Shown: positions 7,175 through 16,197 of the stretch, one piece after another
Position numbering within the stretch: position 1 is the first letter of the stretch
Layout of the letters: each line of letters begins with the position of its first letter
The notes under the pieces: model-generated
Told to the model about the DNA's origin: nothing
Database searches by the model: none
The model's input: the letters and a program-made list of their open reading frames with translations, nothing else
Assembly (NCBI GenBank): GCA_934524965.1
Contig: CAKSYU010000001.1
Coordinates: forward strand, 84,181-148,180
DNA from: an uncultured Angelakisella sp.
Lineage (GTDB): Bacteria > Bacillota > Clostridia > Oscillospirales > Ruminococcaceae
DNA length: 64,000 bases
Direction of reading: 5' to 3'
Translations under genes and position numbers: made by a program

Positions 7175-9448
7175 ATGACAGATATTTTTCTCAGGGACCA
7201 AAACGGTGAAAAGCAGAAGTACTCCGGTATAAAAAGCGTGAGCTTTGATGGGAACGACGGTCAGAAGGAGACCTTTCTCCAACCGGAGCTGCAGGAAAAA
7301 ACGATCTCGATCCGCCAAAACGGCACAGTCACTGTACCACCGGACGAGGGATTTGACGGCATTTCGGCGGTAAAGGTAAAAACAAGTGTCCCGCCGACCA
7401 TGCAGGAATACCGCTTTTTGACCCCCTCCCGTCCACCGCAGAAAAGCGACTGGGCAGAGGGCGCCGCGAGCTATCCGCTGTTCTATTCCTCTGCAAATGA
7501 TACCGGCGGTGTTCTGAACGGGCTGATGGGCGCCGTCGGTTTTGCGGACGGGCAGCCCCCTGTTGTCAATATCATAAACCTCGGCGGTTCTGTTCTGACC
7601 GGTATCCCCGCTGACGCACACTTCTTTTTCTCGTGGCAGGAGCTGAACGCCGCCCAGCTGGCAGACTATCGGTTCGGCGCGATATCCTACACCTTTGCCG
7701 ATACCGCTGTGCTTCCGGTCGGCTGGTCTTACCCTGTGGCGGCAGAGACAGGCGAGATCTCCTCGTTTATTTTGATAGACACTTCTGCCGCAAAACTGCA
7801 GATCGGTTCCGACGCCTATGACAGCGAGCAGTTCAACGACTATTTCTACGAGCTTTTTACGCTGGCGGATATCGAGGATAAAGCCGTTTCTGTCACACAG
7901 AACGGTACAACTACCATCAGGGCGGATCATGCCGCTCTTGGTATCCATCAGGTCGAGCTGACCGTGGATATCGCGGCGGAGGAAAAGACCGTAGCGCTAA
8001 GCATGGCGGACGGCGACCAGGAGGTAACGCCTGCAGACGGAGAGTTCTTATCCAAAGTCACCGTGGAAAAGCCCTCCGCTTTGACCGCGGAGAACATAAA
8101 AGCCGGCGTGAACATCGGCGGCGTGGAAGGGACCTACCTTGGCAGCGGCGGCAGTGGTGTGCAGCCGGACTGGACACAGAATGATGCCACAGCAGCGGAC
8201 TATGTAAAGAACCGCCCGGGCGGCTATTACGGAGCCGAGCTTGCGGCTGTTGCGATCAGCTTTGACGGTGATACGACCGGAAAAAGCACGGTAAACATAA
8301 ACGGGACGCCCTATGTTAAAATCTCCGACGAAACGGTGACCTGTAAGGAGCAATTGGTTGGCGGAACAGTCACCGCCATAGTCAGCGGAACCGAAAGAAC
8401 CGTAACCGTCGATGCGGATACCGTTGCCGCGGAGGTGAACGAATACCCGACCTTGATCGATTTCGGCTCGCTTATATTCTTTGTGAAGGAAGACTTTACG
8501 GAGCAGATCGATGCCGAAACATCGATCACCTTAACGAAAGGCACATGGGCAATGTATGTGGAGGGTTCTATTCAGATACTGAGCATCACAATCCCCGCAT
8601 ACCGACCCATTTATCGCTTCAGCAGGGACTTTATCCCCTACGCCACGCCGAACTGGGAACAGAACGACCCCGATGCCGAAAGCTATATCAAAAACAGACC
8701 CGGCGGGTACTATTTCAGCAACGGTCTGCCGTCACAAACCTTTGAATACGACGGAAATAAAGAGGAAAAAACGACAAATTCCAACCGTATCCTGATAGAT
8801 TCCACCGTCGGCACAAAATCGGGGGCGCTGCTTTACCAGCAGTTCATCGGCGCTGCCATCACGATAAACAGCAACGGTGAATTATCGACGGGGAAACTGC
8901 ATATGTCCAGTTTTTATGGCTCCTCCGTGTTCTTTGAAAGCGATGGTACCTTTTCGCAGTCGATCCTGTGGGACGCCGACGGCATCTGGTTCAAGGATAC
9001 GCGCGACGCCGACGGAAACGGAACATATGTTACCAGGCTGGTACTGAACAGCAGCGGGAACTTTGCCCAGCTTCCGGAAGCCTACCTGACCGATGAAGTG
9101 GTCAAGGTAAAAAACACATGGGACAGCTCGCGGTTGACGGAACAGCAAAAGCGGTTTACCTCTGACAGCATCGGCGCTGTCTCATTCTACGGCGGCTACA
9201 CCCACACCAGCGAGCAGCAAAAAACTGCCCGAAACAGTATTGAGGCACCCAGCGGTATGGGAAAAGCCCTGTGTACTATCCCGACCGACGGGTACTATAC
9301 GACGGAGGAGCGGCAAACGCTGCGGAATTACCTCTTTGTACCGGAGGGAGACCGGAATTCCGTGATACTGTATTCCCCGACCAACAAAAAGTTCAAAATA
9401 ACAGTCGACCACGACGGCAACATTGCAGCGACTGAAGTAACCGAATAA
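7175..9448 (+). CDS. Phage tail-fibre-like structural protein
   Basis: A 757-residue protein without signal peptide. It contains modules common in tail-fibre or baseplate-distal proteins of gut Clostridia phages. The SIRQNGTVTVPPDEGFDGISAVKV and SVTQNGTTTIRADHAALGIHQVEL units (about residues 45-68 and 235-260) are two copies of one pattern. ENIKAGVNIGGVEGTYLG lies near 308-325. Two copies of PDW/PNW-xQND-x-A-xx-Y-x-KNRPGGYY occur near 335 and 495. The C-terminal third carries SDSIGAVSFYGGYTHT and a receptor-binding-like beta-rich tail. The role in the host is unknown: prophage remnant or exapted appendage. Confidence 0.7.
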   Translation: MTDIFLRDQNGEKQKYSGIKSVSFDGNDGQKETFLQPELQEKTISIRQNGTVTVPPDEGFDGISAVKVKTSVPPTMQEYRFLTPSRPPQKSDWAEGAASYPLFYSSANDTGGVLNGLMGAVGFADGQPPVVNIINLGGSVLTGIPADAHFFFSWQELNAAQLADYRFGAISYTFADTAVLPVGWSYPVAAETGEISSFILIDTSAAKLQIGSDAYDSEQFNDYFYELFTLADIEDKAVSVTQNGTTTIRADHAALGIHQVELTVDIAAEEKTVALSMADGDQEVTPADGEFLSKVTVEKPSALTAENIKAGVNIGGVEGTYLGSGGSGVQPDWTQNDATAADYVKNRPGGYYGAELAAVAISFDGDTTGKSTVNINGTPYVKISDETVTCKEQLVGGTVTAIVSGTERTVTVDADTVAAEVNEYPTLIDFGSLIFFVKEDFTEQIDAETSITLTKGTWAMYVEGSIQILSITIPAYRPIYRFSRDFIPYATPNWEQNDPDAESYIKNRPGGYYFSNGLPSQTFEYDGNKEEKTTNSNRILIDSTVGTKSGALLYQQFIGAAITINSNGELSTGKLHMSSFYGSSVFFESDGTFSQSILWDADGIWFKDTRDADGNGTYVTRLVLNSSGNFAQLPEAYLTDEVVKVKNTWDSSRLTEQQKRFTSDSIGAVSFYGGYTHTSEQQKTARNSIEAPSGMGKALCTIPTDGYYTTEERQTLRNYLFVPEGDRNSVILYSPTNKKFKITVDHDGNIAATEVTE

Positions 9449-9462
9449 CAGGAGGAAAAAAC

Positions 9463-10005
9463 ATGCTTAAAAAAGAAATCACCAACGCTATTCTGGACGC
9501 TATGTTCGGCAGACGCTCCTCTTTGGGCTATACCAACAGCGGCAGCAGCACCATGACCAGGATCATTGACGGCACCGGCGGCATTTATCTGGGGCTTTCC
9601 ACCACCACGCCCGTCATCAGCGAAAGCGGCATCACCGGCTTTACCGAGCCGACCGACAGCGAGTACAAGCGTGTGCTGGTGGGCGGCGGCGACCTTGCCC
9701 GCAGCCTGTGGTACATGAACGCCGCACAGGGCGGCATCATCAAAAACGGCAAGCAGATCCTGTTCCCAGCCGCGAAAAAAGCGGCGGACGGCGGCACCGG
9801 CTACGGTACCATCACCCACTTCGGCATTTTCGAGAGTGCCACCGGCGGCGATCCCGTCTATGTCGGTCATTTAAGCGAGGTGCAGGACGGCGCCATCACC
9901 GAGACCAGCATCACCGTGGCGGCGGGCGAGGTGCCTGTATTCTACAAGAATACCCTGATCCTTGGGCTTGATGTGACCGAGCAGGACATTATCACCGCGG
10001 GCTAA
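9463..10005 (+). CDS. Phage tail/appendage-like protein
   Basis: A 180-residue protein starting 14 bases after the fibre gene, with an ACAGGAGGAAAAAAC ribosome binding site. The pattern IYLGLSTTTPV, then FTEPTDSEYKRVLV, then GYGTITHFGIFESATGGDPVYVGHL is that of a widespread phage structural family usually encoded next to tail fibres. No membrane segment. It closes the plus-strand cassette and is convergent with the 35-kb surface locus, from which it is separated by a terminator hairpin at 10035-10078. Confidence 0.7.
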   Translation: MLKKEITNAILDAMFGRRSSLGYTNSGSSTMTRIIDGTGGIYLGLSTTTPVISESGITGFTEPTDSEYKRVLVGGGDLARSLWYMNAAQGGIIKNGKQILFPAAKKAADGGTGYGTITHFGIFESATGGDPVYVGHLSEVQDGAITETSITVAAGEVPVFYKNTLILGLDVTEQDIITAG

Positions 10006-10034
10006 ACATCTTTCGCTCCCCCAAGGAGCGCAGC

Positions 10035-10078
10035 AAAAAGCCGCACGGCATCGTCTTTCTGATGGTGCTGTGCGGCTG
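10035..10078 (-). terminator. Terminator at the end of the 17-gene surface locus
   Basis: On the minus strand a long stem AGCCGCACAGCACCATC / CGATGCCGTGCGGCT is followed by TTTTT. It lies between the convergent cassette and the last gene of the locus. Confidence 0.85.
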
Positions 10079-10091
10079 GTGTATTCGGTAT

Positions 10092-11369
10092 TCAGCTGCC
10101 GATGGTGGGAAGTTCCACTGTGGTTTCCGCTGCCGGAAGCGGCTGGCGGTAGTTGACGAGGAACGGGACATAAAGCGGGAAGCTCTCGGTGCCGTTCAGG
10201 TCAATAACAAGGCGGTACAGCCCTGCCGGGGCTTTGCTTTCGGCGTTGGTGAGGGTGAGGGCGTTTTCTTTCGTCGCGGCGGTAAAGCCCTCGATGACGG
10301 GGATCTCGGTCGTGCCGTCCGTAGGGGCAGTCAACAAGATGGTCTGCCACTGAAGGACTTTGACCTTGATATCCTTCCCGATGTCGTCTTTGGCGTCCTG
10401 CTCGACCGCGGCATAGCGCTGGACGGAGTAGGAGAAGCCGGTCTTGGCGGCGACGGTGAGCGGGTTGGTATCACTGACAGAATATTTGCCGCCGGTGACG
10501 GTGAGAAGCGGAGCGACGGTGACTGCCGAGGCGCTATCCTTGGTCTGGACGATGAAAACGGCGCGCAGGGTAATGTAGGGCACGGCGCTGCCCTCCTCGA
10601 TGCTGCTGTTGCTGTCCCCGGCGGGGGTGATGGGATCGGACGGCGTGGTGGGGGGCGTATCGCCCTCACCGCTGTCACCGTCTCCGCTGTTATTGCCGCT
10701 TTCGTCCTCGCCCTCCGCAGCTGTAACAGAGTCGGCGGTCTCTGCCGACTGGGCGGCGGGGGTATTCTCGGTCCCGGCGGTTTCGTCGGTATTATCTCCG
10801 GTATTATCTCCGGAGTTATCCCCTGTATTATCATCGGGGTTATCGGGATTTTCGGGGTCGGTGGTATCCTCCTTGGCGCCGGTGATCTTCACATCGGCGG
10901 CTTCAAAAACCTCGATGGAGACGGTGTAGGTACCGGCTGCCAGCGTCCAATTGACCGTGTGGGTCTGGGTGTATGTGCTGACAGTACCGCTGACGACGGG
11001 ATCGGTGACGGTTTGAGCCGGATCTTCGCTTTTAGAGGGGTTCAAGATGAACACCTCATCTGCGGAGGAACCAAGTGCGGTGGTAGAGGTGATGCGAATG
11101 ACCTTGGCATCGCTGCCGTCATTGGTGAAGGTGAACGGCAGGGTGTTGCCGGCAGGCGCGGTGACAAGGAACGCCGCGCCATCGGAGGTGAGGAAATTGC
11201 CTGCATCAGTCTGCCCTACTTCGACGGTGAGGGAGCGGTTTTCGGCTGTGTATGTAGTAACAAGCTGTTCGCTGTTGAGATAGCGCGCCAAGGCGGGCGA
11301 AGTGCCGAGGTACGCGCTGACCAGGAACAGCATGGCTGCCGCCATTGCCGCCCATTTTGTTTTTTTCAC
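10092..11369 (-). CDS. Exported two-domain protein with acidic linker (surface locus)
   Basis: A 425-residue exported protein of unknown function. The N-terminus MKKTKWAAMAAAMLFLVSAYLGTSPALARYL is a signal peptide, with ALA before RYL a possible cleavage site. It is followed by a beta-rich domain (about 35-155), an acidic D/N/G/T linker with repeated DNTGDNSGDNTGD units (about 165-255), and a second beta-rich domain (about 260-425) ending in LPTIGS. The R-Y-L after the hydrophobic core resembles the GRYTS of the next gene and the TasA/camelysin type of leader. It is the last gene of the run. Probably an accessory matrix or fibre component (inference). Confidence 0.72.
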   Translation of the reverse strand: MKKTKWAAMAAAMLFLVSAYLGTSPALARYLNSEQLVTTYTAENRSLTVEVGQTDAGNFLTSDGAAFLVTAPAGNTLPFTFTNDGSDAKVIRITSTTALGSSADEVFILNPSKSEDPAQTVTDPVVSGTVSTYTQTHTVNWTLAAGTYTVSIEVFEAADVKITGAKEDTTDPENPDNPDDNTGDNSGDNTGDNTDETAGTENTPAAQSAETADSVTAAEGEDESGNNSGDGDSGEGDTPPTTPSDPITPAGDSNSSIEEGSAVPYITLRAVFIVQTKDSASAVTVAPLLTVTGGKYSVSDTNPLTVAAKTGFSYSVQRYAAVEQDAKDDIGKDIKVKVLQWQTILLTAPTDGTTEIPVIEGFTAATKENALTLTNAESKAPAGLYRLVIDLNGTESFPLYVPFLVNYRQPLPAAETTVELPTIGS

Positions 11370-11405
11370 GGGGCGTACCTCCTTTCGCCTTGGTTTGCCT
11401 GTGTG

Positions 11406-12014
11406 TTATTTGCCGACGACCGGAACAAGCTGAAGCTCCACCGTGCTGAGAACGCTTTCGCCGGTGATGATAAGGGTAAATTCCTGCTTTTTGCTTTCTA
11501 CGCCCTCCATGCTCCAGATGATCTCATCGCCGAGGGGATCTTCCTCATTTTCCTGCGCGGGGTGGAAGGTGTAGACCCAGCCGGCGCCCATCTGGTTCCA
11601 AAGCTCGGTGCCCTCGAGGATCGCTTCCGGCGTGCCGCCGTAGATCTCATCGCCGCTGGAGATGGTAACGCCGTTGGACATTTCGCTGCCGCGGCTGACC
11701 AATACCCTCAGAACATATTCGACCGTTTCCGCATTGACTTTTTTCTGACCGTCGGTATTGCTGACGGTAAACCGAAGCTGGGAATATTCTTTATTCGTTT
11801 CCCAGTCGCCCAAAAGGTTGGCAGGCAAGTTCTGCGCTTCGCCGGCGGCAGTGGAAAGATAAAGGTGGCTCATCTGGCGTGCCTGTAGGGTGGCTGCCGC
11901 ATTTGCCGTAGAAGTGTACCTGCCCATGGTGACGCCGATGCCCGCCACAAGGGTAATGGTGAGGATCAAGCCTGAGATGAGTGCCCACAGGCTGATGTGC
12001 ATTTTCTTTTCCAT
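11406..12014 (-). CDS. Small exported protein, SipW-substrate-like
   Basis: A 202-residue protein with a hydrophobic leader (about residues 7-30) ending VTMGRYTSTANAAATLQ. The glycine-arginine-tyrosine-threonine pattern after the core resembles leaders processed by SipW-type signal peptidases. The rest is a beta-rich extracellular domain with no cysteine. The ATG follows a GGAGAGA ribosome binding site, and the gene lies 18 bases after the stop of the beta-helix gene. By position and size it could be a minor pilin or TasA-like subunit; homology was not tested. Confidence 0.7.
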   Translation of the reverse strand: MEKKMHISLWALISGLILTITLVAGIGVTMGRYTSTANAAATLQARQMSHLYLSTAAGEAQNLPANLLGDWETNKEYSQLRFTVSNTDGQKKVNAETVEYVLRVLVSRGSEMSNGVTISSGDEIYGGTPEAILEGTELWNQMGAGWVYTFHPAQENEEDPLGDEIIWSMEGVESKKQEFTLIITGESVLSTVELQLVPVVGK

Positions 12015-12032
12015 CTGTGTTTTCTCTCCTGA

Positions 12033-14042
12033 TCAGCTGCCGCTTTGGGCGTCTTTGGTCGTGATGACGGTGTAGAAGCCGTCATCGTTTAGCTTGCTTT
12101 GGAAAAGGGCATTGGCAAGATAGTCCTTTACGTTGCTGCTGTAGGTACCGCCGCTGACGGCGATGCGCGCCTTGCGGGTATTGGTATCCTTTTCATCGTG
12201 GTACAGCAGGAGCGCTTTCTGCTTCACAGCGGTGATTTTGGTATTTTCGCCCGTGATATAGACGGCAATATTATCACGCTCGTAGCCCGCTTCCAGATAG
12301 ACCGCGGCGCCCGTATCGGTAAAGCCGTTTTTATTGAACGTCCCTGCCAGCGCCGCTTCCGCGTTGCCGGTAACAACACAGTTATCCAGATAGACCGAGC
12401 CGCCCTTGACGGCGATGCCGGTGCTGCCGCTCAATACGGTGTTTTCCGCCTTCAGGGTACTGTTATCCTGCGGGTGATAGATCGCCGCCGCCTTGCCGGT
12501 GACGGTGCAGCGCCGGAGCTGGATCTCGGTGCCGGCATTGACCTTTTCGCCAAAGCCGGAAATGCCGATATAATTGGGGGCTTTGATGGTGGTATCCTCC
12601 ATGACGCAGCGGGTCTTCTGCGCCGTGGTAGTCCCATTGCCCAGCACCATAACAGCAGGCTGGTTTGTGGAAGAACCGGTGAGCGTGCTGCCGGTGATAT
12701 ATACGGTGGAATCGGGATCGGTGGACTTGCCGTATTCATCGGTGATGTAAACGGCGACACCGGTATTCTCCACCCGAACATTGCTGAGGGTGAGCTGACC
12801 GTTGAGCGAGGCAAAGGCGATATCGCCGGCATCGCCCGATGCCTTGACGGTACCATTGAGGACGGTAAGCTGCGCACCGCTGTTGACACGGAGCATGATG
12901 CCCGCATTGGCTGCCGTAAGGGTGTTGCCGCCCAAATCGAGCGTGATGGGCTGTTGTTTATTGCTGAACTGGATATTCTCTGCCAGCTGCAGATCGCCTT
13001 GCAGCCGGATATAACCGCCCGCTTCCGATTTGAGGGCAGCGACCAGATCATCGGAGTTATTGACCTCCGTTGCCTCAATATTGGCGGTCTCGCCGGTGAT
13101 GGTGATTTTAAGGTCATTGAAAGACGCGCCGTTTTTGCCCTGCTCGGTATCCCACACATTGGCTGCCGCTATTTCCTGTTTGGTGAGCAGGCGAATGGCG
13201 GTGTAGTAGCCAAGGGCAGTTTGGTTATCGTTATCCACGATATAATACTTGGTTTGGTTGACAGGGTCTGTTACGGTATTTCTTTCTGAGAAATTGTTGA
13301 GGTAGCCATCAGTTTCCGAGAGTTCCAGCAAGAACCTTTCAAAATGCTCACCATCAACGGTGGCAAGGTTACCATTCCCATCAAAGGTGGCTTTGTCGTA
13401 ATCGTAAACGATGGGGCGGAGGTACTCCATTTCCACCACGCTGCCATCTGACGCCGGTGTGCTGCTGACACGGACATAATATCCTAAAAGGTCATAGACC
13501 CATTCCCAGTAGATGGGGGTATCGACGGAACAGAAATCATCGGACATGGTAAGCTGCCCCATGCTGAGAACGGTGTAGGGCGCTGCCGTGCCGTTGGTGA
13601 GGTAACGGCGGGCGACAGTCTCCTTTTTGCTTTCGTTTTCTACCGTGTAGGGGGTCTCGGTGTAGAAATAGACGCGCTTTTTCAGGTCACGATCCATATT
13701 CTCTTTGGAGACACCAACATAGATATTGAGCGGGCTTTCGCTGGTATTTTTGTAAGAGACCGGCAGGATCCCGCGCGCGCCAGGCTGAGCGATGACGCTG
13801 CTGCCATCGGTGGAAAGGTCGCCGGCGTTCAGCTCCCACTTTTCCGCCTGAAAGGTGAGAGAGCCGGCTTCCAGCACATTGCTGTACCAAGCCGTGGACA
13901 TGGCAAATAACAGCACTACCGTGACCAGTATTGCTGTAACTGCCAGACCTGCCTGCTTGTAGACCCTTGTCTTCATTTCGGAGACGACATGATCCCTGCT
14001 ATTCTGCTGTTGTTCTTCACGATCCCGCTTAAACACCGGCAT
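12033..14042 (-). CDS. Membrane-anchored beta-helix surface protein
   Basis: A 669-residue protein. A basic, polar N-terminus (about 1-30) precedes one hydrophobic segment (about 31-52) ending in STAWYSNV, a variant of the TYAWF leader seen in neighbours. Residues about 330-630 have the repeating short-strand pattern of a right-handed parallel beta-helix: LDLGGNTLTAAN, LTVLNGTVKAS, LTLSNVRVENTG, VYITGSTLTGSS, LRRCTVTGKAAAIYH, VYLDNCVVTGNAEAAL. Such folds are found in polysaccharide-binding proteins or adhesins; no lyase active site is evident. The start overlaps the upstream signal peptidase gene by 14 bases. Confidence 0.75.
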   Translation of the reverse strand: MPVFKRDREEQQQNSRDHVVSEMKTRVYKQAGLAVTAILVTVVLLFAMSTAWYSNVLEAGSLTFQAEKWELNAGDLSTDGSSVIAQPGARGILPVSYKNTSESPLNIYVGVSKENMDRDLKKRVYFYTETPYTVENESKKETVARRYLTNGTAAPYTVLSMGQLTMSDDFCSVDTPIYWEWVYDLLGYYVRVSSTPASDGSVVEMEYLRPIVYDYDKATFDGNGNLATVDGEHFERFLLELSETDGYLNNFSERNTVTDPVNQTKYYIVDNDNQTALGYYTAIRLLTKQEIAAANVWDTEQGKNGASFNDLKITITGETANIEATEVNNSDDLVAALKSEAGGYIRLQGDLQLAENIQFSNKQQPITLDLGGNTLTAANAGIMLRVNSGAQLTVLNGTVKASGDAGDIAFASLNGQLTLSNVRVENTGVAVYITDEYGKSTDPDSTVYITGSTLTGSSTNQPAVMVLGNGTTTAQKTRCVMEDTTIKAPNYIGISGFGEKVNAGTEIQLRRCTVTGKAAAIYHPQDNSTLKAENTVLSGSTGIAVKGGSVYLDNCVVTGNAEAALAGTFNKNGFTDTGAAVYLEAGYERDNIAVYITGENTKITAVKQKALLLYHDEKDTNTRKARIAVSGGTYSSNVKDYLANALFQSKLNDDGFYTVITTKDAQSGS

Positions 14043-14781
14043 TATGCTTTAATTCCTCCGTTAGTTCCGCTTTTACCTTTTCGGTGATCTCCCTGATCTC
14101 TTCTTCGGTGAGCAGGGGCTGGGCGGCTTCCTCCGCCGCCTGTTCCTCCTCCAGCTCCGCCAGTGCTTTGGCAAGCTCTGTCCGGATCCCCTTTACGCTA
14201 TCCCGCAGCACGATGCCGCAGATGAGCAGAACGGGCAGGACAATGCAAGCCAGAAAACCGATTTTACCGGTGAGCCAAGAAATGAACACGGCAAATGAAC
14301 TCCCTTCCCTGCTGTGCCACACTACTTTGCCAATGAGGTTTGCCGCGGTGATATACTGCGTATCAGAGACGGGGTTGTTGTCGCCCCGTGTCTCCAGAAG
14401 CGGGCTGCCATCGGCATCCTGCCGGATAGCGACCACACGGTGAGTGATTGCCCAATCTCTGGTCTGCGAATTGCGGGAACGGTAGCAGATGATATCGCCC
14501 ACCGCGATGTCCTCGATGGGAGTCTGCCGCGAAAGCAGCAGGGAATTGACCTGCAGGGTCGGCTCCATACTGCCGGTCATGACACGGAACATACTGTACC
14601 CGCCGACGGTGACATACCCCTTGGAAAGCACCTGTGTGACTGTATAGATGCAGAAGATGAGCGCCGCCGCCAGCAGCACCGCTACGGCACGGCTGACGAT
14701 TTTCTGCTTTTTGCCCACTACGGGCGCTTCGGCTTCGGCGTTCTGCTCTTCCGCTTTGATTTCCAGATTATTTTCTTCCAT
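14029..14781 (-). CDS. Signal peptidase I, SipW/ER type, with C-terminal acidic helix
   Basis: A 250-residue membrane protease. TM1 is at about 30-52 and a hydrophobic hairpin at about 160-188. The catalytic serine is S71 in GSMEPT. Instead of the lysine of ordinary bacterial LepB it has histidine H114 in ITHRVV, with acidic residues in TRGDNNPVSD (D134, D140), the arrangement of SipW and eukaryotic SEC11. SipW enzymes process TasA-type fibre proteins, matching the TYAWF/GRYTS leaders around it. The cytoplasmic tail (about 195-250) is an acidic helix rich in E, A and K. It is encoded between a WLEGQD protein and a beta-helix protein. Confidence 0.9.
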   Translation of the reverse strand: MEENNLEIKAEEQNAEAEAPVVGKKQKIVSRAVAVLLAAALIFCIYTVTQVLSKGYVTVGGYSMFRVMTGSMEPTLQVNSLLLSRQTPIEDIAVGDIICYRSRNSQTRDWAITHRVVAIRQDADGSPLLETRGDNNPVSDTQYITAANLIGKVVWHSREGSSFAVFISWLTGKIGFLACIVLPVLLICGIVLRDSVKGIRTELAKALAELEEEQAAEEAAQPLLTEEEIREITEKVKAELTEELKHNAGV

Positions 14782-14784
14782 GTG

Positions 14785-16155
14785 TTAACTGTTCGCTCCT
14801 GCGAGTTGGAGATTGACCGCGAAGCGCAAGTTCTCCGCGGCGCCGGTGCAATCGGCGTCCTGCCCCTCCAGCCAGATGAAAACTCTGATCCGCTGAGGGA
14901 CATTGCGCTGCAACCGGACGATGACGGCATCTTCGGTAGCGCCTGCGGTCTTATACTTTTCCAGATCCGCACCGGCGATGGAACGGGTCTCCTGCGCCAG
15001 ACCGGTGGAAAGCTCTACGCTTTTGGCGAAGAACCGTCCCTTTTGAACCAGGAAGGAATACTGCCCCTGAAGATAGGTGGAGTAGAAATATCCGGCTGCG
15101 GTTTCTTCGTCCATGGCGGCAGCTTTTCCGCCTGCCTGCAGGAGCGCCTTTTGCAGCTGATAATCCAGCAGGCGGGTACCGCCGCTATCCCGCAGCCATT
15201 GGCTGCTTTTCTGCACCGTAAGACGGTCGAAAACCGACTGCTCCTTTTGGTTCAGGTATGTATCCAATCCAATGGGATAGGTAGCAATATAATCGCCGTC
15301 CTGCCCCGACTGCGGGTGGCTGTCAGCATTGGGCTCATAAATGGTGAAGCTGTTGCTGCCGATACCGCTTTGGGTGCTGCTGCCGTCCTTTTCGGCATAG
15401 ATCCCGCGCAGACTTTTGTACTCTGCGGTGCTGCCGCCCTCGGAAAATGCCGTTTGCAGCGCTTCATTATCGGTGATGGGCAGTTCATTGACCAGAAAGC
15501 CGACCCGTGCCGATGCTTCGACCGTCGAGCTGTTTTCATTCAGCGCAAAATTACCCTCCGCGTCCTTTTGGATATCCGGCAGAGAGATGACATAGCTGCC
15601 GGTATTGTCATCGCCTGTACCGGTAGCGACGCGAAGATCGCAATCGCCGGAAGGTGACATGACCCAAAGATCAAAGTAGGCGTAATGGCCCATCTGTTCA
15701 CCCGTTTCGGCAGCCTCTGTGAGATTGGCATATTGCAATGTGGTATCCATGGTAAACCTGCCGACCGGCATAATGGTACCGACCATGGCGCTGCCAAGCT
15801 GCACCTCCCGATCGGCGGAGGTGTAATAGTTGGGTAGGAACCAGTGAACGCCATCTACGGTAGAAACCGGTGCGAGCCCTTTCAGTTCCTTCAGATACTG
15901 ATACTGCCCGCTGGTGGAAAGATTGAGGTTCTCCGAAAACGGTGCGGGGTAATGGATCGTCGTTCCGTTGACCTCTTTGGTCATATCCTCGGCGACCTTG
16001 ATGGTATTATCACCGGCAACCGTGACCCGCAGTCCCTCCAGCACGGGGCTGGAGGACATGGTGAGCCACGCATAGGTGGAGGTGACCGCAACGGTAAGTG
16101 TCATCACGACCATGAGCGCCAACGCGGTGAGCTTCAAAATGTGATTTTTCTTCAC
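14785..16155 (-). CDS. WLEGQD-family exported surface protein
   Basis: A 456-residue exported protein. A hydrophobic leader (about 7-27) ends in STYAWLTMSS, the leader motif shared with other proteins of the locus. A long, mostly beta extracellular region contains YEPNADSH near residue 273, and close to the C-terminus RIRVFIWLEGQDADCT. The protein of 29710-30708 carries YEPNCDRH and RIRLYVWLEGQDIDCT at corresponding places, so the two are paralogues of different length. The gene is three bases upstream of a SipW-type peptidase gene, its likely processing enzyme. Function unknown; fibre or matrix subunit is the working guess. Confidence 0.75.
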   Translation of the reverse strand: MKKNHILKLTALALMVVMTLTVAVTSTYAWLTMSSSPVLEGLRVTVAGDNTIKVAEDMTKEVNGTTIHYPAPFSENLNLSTSGQYQYLKELKGLAPVSTVDGVHWFLPNYYTSADREVQLGSAMVGTIMPVGRFTMDTTLQYANLTEAAETGEQMGHYAYFDLWVMSPSGDCDLRVATGTGDDNTGSYVISLPDIQKDAEGNFALNENSSTVEASARVGFLVNELPITDNEALQTAFSEGGSTAEYKSLRGIYAEKDGSSTQSGIGSNSFTIYEPNADSHPQSGQDGDYIATYPIGLDTYLNQKEQSVFDRLTVQKSSQWLRDSGGTRLLDYQLQKALLQAGGKAAAMDEETAAGYFYSTYLQGQYSFLVQKGRFFAKSVELSTGLAQETRSIAGADLEKYKTAGATEDAVIVRLQRNVPQRIRVFIWLEGQDADCTGAAENLRFAVNLQLAGANS

Positions 16156-16197
16156 GCTGCCGTCCGCCTCCTCTCCTATAAGTATAATTCTATGTTT

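Noticed and set aside
7175..9448. Diversity-generating retroelement target in the fibre gene
   Set aside because: No reverse transcriptase gene and no nearby template repeat were seen.
5661..10005. Complete prophage or tailocin
   Set aside because: Only fibre/appendage-like genes are present; there is no sheath, tube, baseplate, lysis, capsid or integrase gene.
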